From NCBI GenBank assembly GCA_905215345.1, contig CAJMPR010000011.1, forward strand, positions 1 through 64,000: a DNA stretch of 64,000 nt, given 5' to 3'. The notes under the pieces are model-generated. The model searched no databases, was not told the DNA's origin, and saw nothing but the letters and a program-made list of their open reading frames with translations. Below are positions 54,501 to 61,956 of the stretch, one piece after another. Position 1 is the stretch's first letter. Each line of letters starts with the position of its first letter. The DNA is from an uncultured bacterium (GTDB lineage: Bacteria > Bacteroidota > Bacteroidia > Bacteroidales > Bacteroidaceae). A program made the position numbers and the translations under genes.

Positions 54501-55930
54501 TCTTCCCCGTACTTTTCCCACAAAGCAACCATTTGTCGGTATTCTTGCAGGTTTTGTTTTAAAACTGTTACATTATTTTTATTCAAATCTGCCTTATTCC
54601 TTGCAACTTCTTCATTATACCCTTTCCATGCTTCTGTAAGGTCTTTGACATGTCCTTTTTCATCGAGCATCAATTTAAAGAAAGCAGGATATTGAGCTTT
54701 AATAATAGCAAGAATTTCCATTCGCCGGGTTTCTGCCGTACATTCATTTTGTAGCTCGGAAACAAGGCTTTCAAGTTTTTCTTTACGTTCCTGCTCCTTA
54801 TCGTTTGCATCCTTTATTTTTTTATTATAATTATCTTGTGCTTTCTCGGCAGCAGAAGTCGTATCACGGAAGGCAAGCAATGAAGTAATAACAACACCCA
54901 AAGCAACAGCCGCCAACACGTAAGGATTGGCAAGCATGGTTTTGTTTAGTAACTTTTGTGCTTTCTCGGCAATAAGAAGAGCTTTTATATTAAGTGTTTG
55001 AGCAATAGTATAACCCTTTTCCGCTTCGATTGCGAACATTACAGCAGTACGATACATACCATAAGTGACAATCATTCCGGCAAGAATAGAACCCAGCTTT
55101 TCGTAGTTCTTGACTGCCGTTGTTGCAAGCGAAATACCTTCGGTTATAATATCCTGCCCTTTTTCTCCCATATCATTAAGGGCATCTTGAATAGCTCCTT
55201 CCAAGTTAGAAATGCTACCCTTAATTCCCTTGCTTTGCTTTTCAAGCATACCGTTGAACTTGCCTCCTTTGGCTGTAGCTGCTTCAAAGGCATCTGCAAC
55301 CATATCGGCGGAAATAGCCCCTTTTGACATTTCATCCTTCAATGTTGCAACTGATTTTCCCGTCTTTTCAGATATAACAGTGAGAGGATTAAAACCAGCG
55401 TTAATCATCTGCAACAAATCCTGCCCCATGAGCTTTCCTGCAGCAGACATTTGAGCAAACGCAAGGGAAAGAGAACTGAAACGTTCCGCATTACCCATTG
55501 ATATATCACCGATCTGTTTTAGTGTCGGCATAACTTTGTCTGCATCAAAACCAAATCCAAGAAGCAATTGCCCGCCTTTTGCAAGGTCGTTCAATAGCAA
55601 AGGAGTATTCACGGCAAAGTCTTTCAGTTCCCCAAAGAAAGCATATGCTTTTTCCTTATCTCCAATAAGTGTATCGAATGATATTTGAAAACTCTCTATT
55701 TCACCGCGAGCGTCAATGATAGCCTTTCCAAACTCCATAATCTTTTCAACAGCGAAGTAACTGGCAATTCCTGCGCCGATAGTACGGAAAGTTTTATCAA
55801 TCTTTTCGCCTTCGGAAACGGCTTTATTCCCGATGGACTGAAAAGCATTTTCCGCCCGCCTTGCATCCCGGAGCATCTGATTTATATCAAGTCCAAGACT
55901 GTAGCTTTCTCTTCCGTTATCTGTATTCAT
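51569..55930 (-). CDS. Tail tape-measure protein
   Basis: A 1453-residue tape measure. The N-terminal about 270 residues match the phage tail minor (PhageMin_Tail) domain (SLGLDINQMLRDARRAENAF, LLLGFGFDADKVMPTLKQIG, QMINAGFNPLTVISEKTGKS). Hydrophobic segments lie near 280-350, a long charged coiled coil at about 360-950, and a second hydrophobic Gly/Ala stretch at about 1050-1090. By the usual rule of about 0.15 nm per residue the tail would be about 200 nm. Its ATG overlaps the end of the chaperone extension by 4 bp, so they are coupled. Confidence 0.93.
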   Translation of the reverse strand: MNTDNGRESYSLGLDINQMLRDARRAENAFQSIGNKAVSEGEKIDKTFRTIGAGIASYFAVEKIMEFGKAIIDARGEIESFQISFDTLIGDKEKAYAFFGELKDFAVNTPLLLNDLAKGGQLLLGFGFDADKVMPTLKQIGDISMGNAERFSSLSLAFAQMSAAGKLMGQDLLQMINAGFNPLTVISEKTGKSVATLKDEMSKGAISADMVADAFEAATAKGGKFNGMLEKQSKGIKGSISNLEGAIQDALNDMGEKGQDIITEGISLATTAVKNYEKLGSILAGMIVTYGMYRTAVMFAIEAEKGYTIAQTLNIKALLIAEKAQKLLNKTMLANPYVLAAVALGVVITSLLAFRDTTSAAEKAQDNYNKKIKDANDKEQERKEKLESLVSELQNECTAETRRMEILAIIKAQYPAFFKLMLDEKGHVKDLTEAWKGYNEEVARNKADLNKNNVTVLKQNLQEYRQMVALWEKYGEDPNFHKYDLSDSDRALADKYKNETLGRLKKKIAADENELSIFEKNVRDDSFNQWQVDLKKKTDKQIEAMRAALVKRAKAANGNKSRLAVIGKYLTAIDSEKNIRKEKSVTYDEKFNTAKTNWENAKKALTEIEKNKKKFTEEQYQNAKKLEETTEKAYKDLGGETGAKLTKKENAAKKAAEEANELKVEKAEREKKIEEYTRERINQEKQSEFQIRQSRIDGSKEGIEKEKEQIKLNYDRLIEENRLRQEQWVKELKDREHEEWINENPNYKKEGKIFTPTSTVADLSAGQQKQLKEYTEVANEYQKTANDRLLKDLFEKYRNYEQRRTDINKQFDAERKAIENGKTADGKDVSQDVKDAALIELEKKRKEAIKSVNDEEVATMQKSSDLLVKLFEDASNKSVSEINKIVSETEQLMSYLSKTKAEDITPKFGFTAEQLKALKASPEQVKAIQKAVEELYSAGVKKNPFSALIKGIKDLFKSGDEEGDGKKSTETKLAKIGESAAEAAKMVGDVAGSLSDMFAAAGNDSAAEAMDTVQNVMNAVSNIGEGFAKGGIVGGIAAAVGEAVNFIGQAFAANARHKAALKEIMKETIAQQREYNLLLMQQNLEYAKGTTIFGSDSYGKAANAVKVLKEATADLNSELAGTTAQKNEQKRTNFMQRWFGVKDANAALKEAYAGLADIEIKTGHKKTGLFGWGKGKDIYSSILGVYPELIDANGKFNASLAETIINTKTMSDEDKAAFQNMIDLSKQAEEALQAVKDYLTDIFGELGNTMSDALVDAFKNGTDAAEAFTKSVSGMLEKLAKEMIYTVTIAPLIEQAQEQMLGVMQNENLTDEQKFNNYVSILDGLTSGVLGQQDTYNALLKKYQEMASDKGVDIFQPDEEARKASSKSGITASQDSVDEISGRVTAIQGHTYTINENMKVLVSVSSQALEKLSGIEKNTSAQCEKLDTIAEKVGSLKTGVDSMNTRGVILRKQ

Positions 55931-56645
55931 CGCACAAATTCTTCTTCGTCGTCTGTATCATTAAAATTATCAGGGTTGTTAGCGTCAATACTATCGTCCC
56001 ATTCTTCCGCCTCGCTTCCTGTGTCATAACTTGGAACCGAATAACTATACATGATTAGATTCTCATAGCTCAATTCGTTCAGAATGTAATCAGGCGTTAT
56101 GCCAAGATTCTTAGACATTCCAAGAATAACAGCCCAAATGCTATCGTTTAGCTCTTCTTCTTTGTTCTTCGCAGTATGTTCGCTTCGTTTAGGGAAGTTA
56201 TAATGCTGAAAAAAAAAGCTATGTGTTGCAAATCAAGTGTCCTTTGAATGAGGTCTAAAAGCTCCTCATTGGTGCAGTTTTCAAGTAATTCATTGGCAAG
56301 CAATACCCGGTTGTTTACTTCAACGGTTTCAACCTTCTTGTAAATCCCAAAGAATCGTTTTGTAACAATCTCCTTTGTTGATACGAGGTTCTTTTTTCCA
56401 AGTACAAGGATTGCGGCAATATCTCCAATAGCTTCGCAATCTTTCGCATACGAAAGTACATAAGTCAAAATATCATGCTCTCCTTTGACAAATGGTGCTA
56501 TTGGTAAAGTTGCAATGTACTTTGAAACTTCAATAATAGTCGCGGCAGAAGGACGCGCGACGGTGTAAACCTTTCCGCACAAATCTATTTTTAACGGCTC
56601 CTGCAATACTGCATCTGAAACTTGCCTTTCAACTGTGTCACTCAT
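55927..56645 (-). CDS. Tail-assembly chaperone with -1 frameshift extension (G/GT type)
   Basis: The upstream frame (56645-56148) gives a 165-residue chaperone starting MSDTVERQVSDAVLQEP. I reject an earlier in-frame ATG at 56735 because that stretch is the tRNA-like element. The -1 frame is open across the end and runs to 55927, adding SIWAVILGMSKNLGITPDYI and an acidic tail. A T9 run within gcT-TTT-TTT-TTC supplies a canonical slippery heptamer. So two products are expected, as for lambda gpG/gpGT, which load the tape measure. The isolated ATG at 56118 in the extension is probably not a real start. Confidence 0.85.
56209..56217 (-). promoter_or_regulatory. Programmed -1 frameshift site
   Basis: Nine T on the minus strand, read gcT TTT TTT TTC in the zero frame, is the heptamer T TTT TTT. 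A -1 shift here leaves the frame open for about 96 more codons. Position near the end of the chaperone gene is that of other tail chaperones. Confidence 0.75.
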
Positions 56646-56666
56646 AAAATTTGAATTTAAAAATTT

Positions 56667-56734
56667 GCGAACTTCCGGGAGTCGAACCCGGCTTTCACCC
56701 GTGCGGGTGCGTCCTTCCGATGAACGAAAGCCCA
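56667..56734 (-). ncRNA. Compact tRNA-like element between tail-tube and chaperone genes
   Basis: Read on the minus strand it folds as a cloverleaf of 68 nt. The acceptor TGGGCTT/AAGTTCG has three G-T pairs, the D arm is GTTC-ATCGGAA-GGAC, the middle arm CACCC-GCAC-GGGTG, and the T arm CCGGG-TTCGACT-CCCGG has a consensus T loop. The middle loop has 4 nt instead of 7 and lacks a usable anticodon, so it cannot decode. It begins 4 bases after the tail-tube stop and ends 22 bases before the chaperone ATG. It may be a processing signal (RNase P/Z substrate) or a tRNA relic. Confidence 0.6.
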
Positions 56735-56738
56735 ACCA

Positions 56739-57482
56739 TTAAACACCAGCCTGAGTAATGGGAACAATAGTCTCTTTACCGTCTGCTGAAATAGTTACTT
56801 CTGCGCAACGCTCTTCACCTGTATTGGCTGTTACTTTAACCGTAGTAGTCTTTTGTGCTACTGACACCGTACACCAGCTTGCCGATGATTTTGCAGTAAC
56901 TGCGGCGGCTGTTGTAGTTGCTACTATTGTTTTTCCAACTGCATCTGCTGCGGAAGTAAAGTTCAAGAATGAAGGTGCAACCACTACTTTATTTTTTTTT
57001 TTGAATCTTGAATACCAAACATCAGTTTCTCCTTTCAAGATTTCAAATTCAATATCTGCATAGTTACCTTCTTCCTCGCTCCACCCCGGTTTATAAGAGA
57101 TACTTGTCTTCGGGGCTTTTATGCCCGTCGCTCCAATATTTTTCGGTGTAACCCTAACAGACCAATCACCGTCTACAACGTGAGTTTTTACGTTGAAATC
57201 ATCACCTGATACTGCACCAAGCCCAAGGGTTGTTAATAGTGCATCATCCGGTTCTATCACGCGAGTTTTCAGCAAGTAGCCACCTTCAAGCTGTTCTTTT
57301 GCAACGGTTTTACCTCCTGTTGCTTTCGCTTCAAGCGTATCACCGTCAGAGGGTTCAATACTGGATGATTTGTCTTTAATCGTTCCAATGCTTGTTAATG
57401 ACGCTGCCATAGCATCATTTTCGCCTGTTTTACCAATTTCAATGGCACATTCAGACCAAGCCATTATTTTTTTCTTACCCAT
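56739..57482 (-). CDS. Major tail (tube) protein with C-terminal BACON-type domain
   Basis: A 247-residue tail-tube protein. Residues about 1-160 fit the tube fold (start MGKKKIMAWSECAIEIGKTG, repeated beta strands, WSVRVTPKNIGATGIKAPK). The last about 80 residues (VVAPSFLNFTSAADAVGKTI ... ASWCTVSVAQ ... NTGEERCAEVTISADGKETI ... ITQAG) have the pattern of the BACON/Ig-like domain found in Bacteroidetes surface proteins and some gut phages. Such a domain would decorate the tail and may bind glycans or mucin. The order next to the terminator and chaperone genes fits. Confidence 0.8.
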   Translation of the reverse strand: MGKKKIMAWSECAIEIGKTGENDAMAASLTSIGTIKDKSSSIEPSDGDTLEAKATGGKTVAKEQLEGGYLLKTRVIEPDDALLTTLGLGAVSGDDFNVKTHVVDGDWSVRVTPKNIGATGIKAPKTSISYKPGWSEEEGNYADIEFEILKGETDVWYSRFKKKNKVVVAPSFLNFTSAADAVGKTIVATTTAAAVTAKSSASWCTVSVAQKTTTVKVTANTGEERCAEVTISADGKETIVPITQAGV

Positions 57483-57492
57483 AATCTTTGTT

Positions 57493-57909
57493 TTAAAAGG
57501 TTATTCGATCAAATTCTAAATTCACATTTACAAAGTTCTGATGGATGTCCGGCTCACTAAAAGTTTCCGTCATGCTGTACAAGCGAAATGAATATTCCTC
57601 AAACAAACATTCGTTCAAGGCTTCAACAATAGTTGCATCATGATCCGAAAGCTCCGTTAGCCGTTCTTTGTCTTCGACAAAGTTTCCGTTGCCGTTATCA
57701 ATATCCGGCACATAGATGTTTACATGAGCACGCCCGGTTTGAATTTGCTCTGCATCACCACCGGAGACGATAACAACAGCATCTTCCGTTGTCGCATTAA
57801 GCGGTCTGCAACCTTCTTTATAGACTGTTCCGCCTATGATACCGGACAAAGCATTTACAAGAACATCGTAAATGTCTTTTTCAATACGAATTGCAGATTT
57901 CTTTGCCAT
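57493..57909 (-). CDS. Tail completion / terminator protein
   Basis: A 138-residue protein in the usual position between the HK97-gp10-like gene and the tail tube. It has an alpha/beta pattern (DIYDVLVNALSGIIGG, VVIVSGGDAEQIQTGRAHVN, ECLFEEYSFRLYSM, FVNVNLEF) that suits tail-terminator proteins. It overlaps the upstream gene stop by one base. Assignment relies on context more than on residues. Confidence 0.65.
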   Translation of the reverse strand: MAKKSAIRIEKDIYDVLVNALSGIIGGTVYKEGCRPLNATTEDAVVIVSGGDAEQIQTGRAHVNIYVPDIDNGNGNFVEDKERLTELSDHDATIVEALNECLFEEYSFRLYSMTETFSEPDIHQNFVNVNLEFDRITF

Positions 57910-58361
57910 TATTCAAATCCCAATTTCTTTAATGTTTTCTTCACCAGCTTTTTAGCCTTTATTTCCGAAGTATCAAGAACATTCAAGCCCTTTGCTTCAA
58001 CGTAGCAAGCATAATCCATTCCTGCAACTACAATCAACACTATTCCAACGGAATGACTATTCATAAGCTCATTCAGTAGCTTTTTCCCTTCCTTAACTCC
58101 TTCTATTGCAGTGGGCTTAACTGCTTCAAAACCACTCTGATGAACAACCGAACCATTATAAAGAACACAGTAACCGGTTGAGCTTCTAAGGTTGCCTGTA
58201 CGGTCTATATACTTTCTCTTCATTCTCGCCTCACGGACGCATTCAAGACCTACATAGTTGAACATTTGAATTAGTGCAGCAATCCGAAATCGAATGCGCT
58301 TTTCCAAATAGTCTTTAAACTGCCCTTGCGGTGATGTTCTTCGGATTGGCATATTACTCAA
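57909..58361 (-). CDS. HK97 gp10-like head-tail joining protein
   Basis: A 150-residue protein with features of the gp10/minor capsid family: basic N terminus, a long helix (RIRFRIAALIQMFNYVGLE), a RTGNLRSSTGYCVLYNG loop typical of the family, and a C-terminal KKTLKKLGFE helix. It overlaps its neighbours by 8 bp and 1 bp. It would join head and tail. Confidence 0.8.
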   Translation of the reverse strand: MSNMPIRRTSPQGQFKDYLEKRIRFRIAALIQMFNYVGLECVREARMKRKYIDRTGNLRSSTGYCVLYNGSVVHQSGFEAVKPTAIEGVKEGKKLLNELMNSHSVGIVLIVVAGMDYACYVEAKGLNVLDTSEIKAKKLVKKTLKKLGFE

Positions 58362-58671
58362 CTGTTATCTTTATGTTGCCTACAGTATCAAGAAATTGTG
58401 CATCTTGCACGCGAAACTTGCCAACCTTTACACCGCGAATAGTATTCAGTACCACATATTCAGCATTGAAATCCTGCATATCAATCAGAATCACAAATTT
58501 GGCACGGGTAAATGAGCCTCCTTCGTATCTGCCTAAATGGTCATTCTTATTCGTAGTGAAATTACAGGAAATAGGTTCACCAAGAGCCTCTTGAACTTTA
58601 ACCGGATTACCGTTTTTAAAGCCCCCGCCCGTTGTCCCTACAATCTGTAATGTTCCGTTAGCAATTATCAT
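58354..58671 (-). CDS. Head-closure / head-tail adaptor protein
   Basis: A 105-residue beta-rich protein (MIIANGTLQIVGTTGGGFKN, PISCNFTTNKNDHLGRYEGG, FVILIDMQDFNAEYVVLNT). Order and size match the stopper/adaptor proteins of siphophages. It overlaps the genes on both sides by 4 and 8 bp. Confidence 0.7.
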   Translation of the reverse strand: MIIANGTLQIVGTTGGGFKNGNPVKVQEALGEPISCNFTTNKNDHLGRYEGGSFTRAKFVILIDMQDFNAEYVVLNTIRGVKVGKFRVQDAQFLDTVGNIKITVE

Positions 58672-58997
58672 AAATCTTCTCCTTGATAGCCGTACACGGC
58701 TTGGTTTGCAGCATCTTCGTAACCAGCTACCCGCCGGAGTGAATCAGCTTTCGTTTTGAAACGTTTTCTTTCATCTTCGGAAAAACTGAAAGAAATACCA
58801 GACTGCGAAATGTTGGGAGCTTCTGAAAGAAAATCGTAAATACCAGCTTTAGCAAGCATGAATGATTTGCTTTTCCGAACTTCCACCGTTACATTATCGC
58901 TTGCATTTAAGCCCGATTCCTCAGCTACATTTTCAATGGTAGCCGAAGGAATCGGATAACTTGATAGACATTTTAGAGATTGGAAAACTGTGCTCAT
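58668..58997 (-). CDS. Head-tail connector protein (gp6-like)
   Basis: A 109-residue mostly helical protein with features of the gp6 head-tail connector group: SSYPIPSATIENVAEESGLN, a helix through SKSFMLAKAGIYDFLSEAPN, and a C-terminal helix (KRFKTKADSLRRVAGYEDAA). It is the first gene after the major capsid gene, its usual position. Confidence 0.75.
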   Translation of the reverse strand: MSTVFQSLKCLSSYPIPSATIENVAEESGLNASDNVTVEVRKSKSFMLAKAGIYDFLSEAPNISQSGISFSFSEDERKRFKTKADSLRRVAGYEDAANQAVYGYQGEDL

Positions 58998-59007
58998 AAT
59001 CTACTTT

Positions 59008-60123
59008 TTAAGCGTCACCGTCATTCCAAGTTGTATTCATGGTATTCAGGAACACAAGTGATTTCCTTCCGGTCAAAGCGGGCTGAACATAAGCCTCCGA
59101 CATAGTAACTTCAAGCATCGGGTTCACGTCAGAGTAAACCGTCATTTTGTAGTAAGAACCTTGTGTTTGGAGAGCATCAGTAGCTTTAACCATAGGAACA
59201 GGCTTGTAATAAGTCCAGCCAAGACGAGGTTCGGCAGAAAGAGTACAAACGTTTTCATTCCACGGTTTGATAGTTTCATGATTTCCGTCTTTCTTCTCAA
59301 TAGTTGCGTATGTATCAATAACTAATACCTGCGGAGCATTCTTTTTACGCATGTAACGGTTGATAGTGTCAATATCAACATCATCTATGCTTTCAAGTCC
59401 CACAGCTTTCATAACTACACCAGCAACACGTCGGATCGTTTTTTTCTGTGCGCAGAGGTAATCAAAGGCTGTTTGTTCCATAATTGCATACTGTGGCTTT
59501 TTTCCACCTTTTTTCGCAACTATCTTCTGACCTTTGATGATGTCAGCAAGCCCGTCCGCAACTTCGGCGTTATCCCATTTCACGGCTGCACCAATGAAGT
59601 TTTCTTCCGGTACATTGAAATTGATTTCGTCCTGCTCTGCCATATCTCCGTCAATTTTCGCGGTCAAGACTTGTTTTCCGCGTGAACCGATACGCATTGC
59701 ATCAATTTCTACACGATAGTCCATACCGTCACCGCAGAACTTGATGTCGTCATACACTAAATCCACAAGATATTTTGCCGTTGCGCTATCTTCGGGGTTT
59801 GCTGCGGCAATTGCCTGTAAATCGTTGTATTCGTTAATGGCGATTTCGTCTTTCTCACGCGAAATTTCAATCTTACCCAATGATCCGCTCCACGTTCCAA
59901 CCTTTTTGCGAGTTTTCTTTGGTGCTTTTGTATTGAAAGCAACACGATCAGCAGACACCGGAATGCCTTCGTCTCCTTCGATCCCTTTCAAATCAAACTT
60001 GGGTGTATGTTTCAGCGGAAAGAGTTGCCGCCATGCAAGCCCTGTTCCGGGCTTATAAGAATTGACCTCTAATTGCAAACCTTTTTGGTCGAGGTCAAAC
60101 AAGGGAGCGTTCATATTTCCCAT
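59008..60123 (-). CDS. Major capsid protein
   Basis: A 371-residue capsid protein. It shows the lambda-gpE-like pattern: an N-terminal arm (LFDLDQKGLQLEVNSYKPGT), the FPLKHTPKFDLKGIEGDEG block, a KFCGDGMDYRVEIDAMRIGS strand pair and a C-terminal half with VLVIDTYATI and GWTYYKPVPMVKATDALQTQ. Its place after scaffold and decoration candidates matches lambda-type order. Predicted to form the icosahedral shell. Confidence 0.88.
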   Translation of the reverse strand: MGNMNAPLFDLDQKGLQLEVNSYKPGTGLAWRQLFPLKHTPKFDLKGIEGDEGIPVSADRVAFNTKAPKKTRKKVGTWSGSLGKIEISREKDEIAINEYNDLQAIAAANPEDSATAKYLVDLVYDDIKFCGDGMDYRVEIDAMRIGSRGKQVLTAKIDGDMAEQDEINFNVPEENFIGAAVKWDNAEVADGLADIIKGQKIVAKKGGKKPQYAIMEQTAFDYLCAQKKTIRRVAGVVMKAVGLESIDDVDIDTINRYMRKKNAPQVLVIDTYATIEKKDGNHETIKPWNENVCTLSAEPRLGWTYYKPVPMVKATDALQTQGSYYKMTVYSDVNPMLEVTMSEAYVQPALTGRKSLVFLNTMNTTWNDGDA

Positions 60124-60125
60124 AC

Positions 60126-60686
60126 TTATACACGTTTAATAGTTAATAACATGGCTGCAATATCATCACCGATATTCGCCGTTTCTTTTCTCACATTTGC
60201 GCCGTTGATAAGTCGCACAGGTTGTTCACCCTTACCTGCATAAATCTTGTTTCCAAGAATGTAATCAGGGGTGTAAATAGGTTCTGCAGGGGAATTTTCT
60301 GCACTTGCAGCCTTCGCCTGATACAATACTTTTCCTGCCGGAATAGCAATACCAAGTGTCACGGTTACTACATCTTTGTTTTTATCTGTTGTAACCAGCT
60401 TGGTACACTTTACAGCAACCTTGCCATATCCGATAAAATCACCCACAGCAACACCACTTCCTTTCGCTATATTGATTGTTGTGTCTGCTGCTGCAACTTC
60501 CGCAACGAGGCGATAGCCCTTGATAACGGCATATTTGCCCTTATCATTCAAGCCTACAGCCGTAGTTTCGGGAGCATCAAAGCCCGGTTCGACGACAAGC
60601 CCACCGCCCGGTTTCTCGGCATATACCTGTTCAATCCGAATTGGGTCGGCAGTTTCGGCTGCGTTGTAAGAGAATCTGTCTTTCAT
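60126..60686 (-). CDS. Head decoration protein candidate
   Basis: A 186-residue beta-rich protein (MKDRFSYNAAETADPIRIEQ, GLNDKGKYAVIKGYRLVAEV, YIYTPDYILGNKIYAGKGEQ-like blocks). It lies 2 bp upstream of the capsid gene, the lambda gpD position, and similar proteins in Bacteroides phages are called head fibres or decoration proteins. Direct homology is not established here. Confidence 0.6.
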   Translation of the reverse strand: MKDRFSYNAAETADPIRIEQVYAEKPGGGLVVEPGFDAPETTAVGLNDKGKYAVIKGYRLVAEVAAADTTINIAKGSGVAVGDFIGYGKVAVKCTKLVTTDKNKDVVTVTLGIAIPAGKVLYQAKAASAENSPAEPIYTPDYILGNKIYAGKGEQPVRLINGANVRKETANIGDDIAAMLLTIKRV

Positions 60687-60688
60687 TA

Positions 60689-61441
60689 CTATTTGCCTGT
60701 TTCTGACAACCCAATAATGGCTGGGGTTGCCGTTTCAGCCTTTCTTGCATCTACACGTGCTTGAACATAAGGATTTACTTTCGTGTCTTCCCCTGCTTTA
60801 GCACCGCCTTTTGGTCTGCTTACAACACCTTCACTTGCCGACTGCGATTCTGTTGCTTCTTCAATTTCGGGAGATATTTCTTCAATCCACTCATTGAAAT
60901 CTGCATCATCCTTGAATTGCATACGGTTGAAGTTTCTTGTGTAGTTGTTACGGACTTTTTCCGGTGCATCTTTTAAAAGTGCATCCAAAGTGCTTTTGCG
61001 GGTATCGGCTACTTTCCCAGATTTCAAGATTGTTAGCTCGTTAGTTAATGTGTCAATTTTGCCAAACAATGCTTTTACATAGTCAGGCATTTTTTCACCG
61101 CCTTCACCTTCACCGCCCTTTTTACCGTTTCCAGCACCTTCACCGTTTCCGCCTTCGCCCCCTTCACCTCCGGGTTCTTCCGTCGAATCGGCTTTCTTGC
61201 CGTCTTTCAGACCAAATTTTTCTTCATAGCTTTTTACTGCCTTTTCCTGTGCATCAGTTGCCCGGCTGTCGGAATAGCTATCAATAACCTGTTGTAGAGT
61301 AAGTTCCTCAACGTAAGTTTTGGCTTCCTCTTCGTTTTTTACAGTCTTCACGGCTGTTGCCGCTATCCTGCTCAATACTTTTTCGTCTATCCCGGTAAAC
61401 TTGGTTTTCAACGAATCTAAGATAAAACGTTTTATGCTCAT
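60689..61441 (-). CDS. Scaffold protein candidate
   Basis: A 250-residue highly charged helical protein. It starts MSIKRFILDSLKTKFTGIDE. Its centre (about 85-118) is a Gly/Glu/Lys linker, and a coiled coil follows (about 125-155, KALFGKIDTLTNELTILKSG). The end is basic with NPYVQARVDARKAET. Charge, helicity and position before the decoration and capsid genes point to a scaffold; no protease motif is seen. It is the first gene of the late structural transcript. Confidence 0.7.
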   Translation of the reverse strand: MSIKRFILDSLKTKFTGIDEKVLSRIAATAVKTVKNEEEAKTYVEELTLQQVIDSYSDSRATDAQEKAVKSYEEKFGLKDGKKADSTEEPGGEGGEGGNGEGAGNGKKGGEGEGGEKMPDYVKALFGKIDTLTNELTILKSGKVADTRKSTLDALLKDAPEKVRNNYTRNFNRMQFKDDADFNEWIEEISPEIEEATESQSASEGVVSRPKGGAKAGEDTKVNPYVQARVDARKAETATPAIIGLSETGK

Positions 61442-61464
61442 ATCAATAAACTTATTAGTTTATG

Positions 61465-61506
61465 CAAAACTAATGATAATCAACATAATGCTTATGATGT
61501 AAGCAT
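61465..61506 (-). promoter_or_regulatory. Late promoter with 19-bp palindrome (site 3), before the scaffold gene
   Basis: ATGCTTATGATGTAAGCAT (61488-61506) has arms ATGCTTA/TAAGCAT. On the minus strand TAGTTTTG (61472-61465) is a consensus -7 element, and the palindrome occupies the -33 position where TTTG is missing. It faces the head/tail operon. Confidence 0.75.
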
Positions 61507-61600
61507 CTATTTATTGTTATTTAACACTAAAAATCTGATTTAACAAATAGTAAACGAAAGTAAATATACCGAAAAGGTTATAAAATATTTGCTAAAAGTA

Positions 61601-61653
61601 TTGTTATATTAAAATAACACGCTATATTCGCCATGTGCTTACAATATAAGCAC
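61601..61653 (+). promoter_or_regulatory. Early promoter with 19-bp palindrome (site 4)
   Basis: TTG (61601-61603), 19 bp, TATATTCG (61623-61630, one mismatch to TAnnTTTG). The palindrome GTGCTTACAATATAAGCAC (61635-61653) lies over the predicted start, a repressor-type position. It drives the plus-strand genes from 61681. Confidence 0.65.
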
Positions 61654-61680
61654 TTTAAAACCTATAATTCACAACAACAA

Positions 61681-61920
61681 ATGAAAAAAGGTATTTTAAA
61701 CTACACTAAAACTTTCATCAATAGTAATTTCAGAATGAAAGTGTACGGATTGGACGCAGCCGGGAACCGGATAAATAAGCTGGTAGGCGTTGCAGGTTTA
61801 ATCGCTCTTATCGGAATTGAACTTTTCAATAAGTTCATTGACCGGGCACTAAATGCAGGACTTGACAAAGTTGTTTGCAAGCTCCGTAGAGGACTTCAAA
61901 TCAGTTTTTACACTAAATAA
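61681..61920 (+). CDS. Small phage membrane protein
   Basis: I start it at the ATG at 61681 (MKKGILNYTKTFINSNFRMK), giving 79 residues; longer frames run back through the operator. One probable membrane helix (about 36-53, VGVAGLIALIGIELF) and a basic tail (KVVCKLRRGL). No family recognised. First gene of the plus-strand early unit. Confidence 0.65.
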   Translation: MKKGILNYTKTFINSNFRMKVYGLDAAGNRINKLVGVAGLIALIGIELFNKFIDRALNAGLDKVVCKLRRGLQISFYTK

Positions 61921-61923
61921 CCC

Positions 61924-61941
61924 GTAGGACGAAAGCCCTGC
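61924..61941 (+). repeat. Intergenic hairpin 1 of the early unit
   Basis: GTAGG (61924-61928) pairs with CCTGC (61937-61941), one G-T pair, loop 8 nt, 3 bp after the stop of the 79-residue gene. Confidence 0.45.
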
Positions 61942-61956
61942 ACAATAAAGAAGATT

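Noticed and set aside
55927..56118. Separate 63-residue gene before the tape measure
   Set aside because: Better explained as the C-terminal half of the frameshifted chaperone; its ATG lies inside the continuous -1 frame.
56645..56735. Chaperone start at the upstream in-frame ATG
   Set aside because: The added 30 residues are simply the translation of the tRNA-like element.
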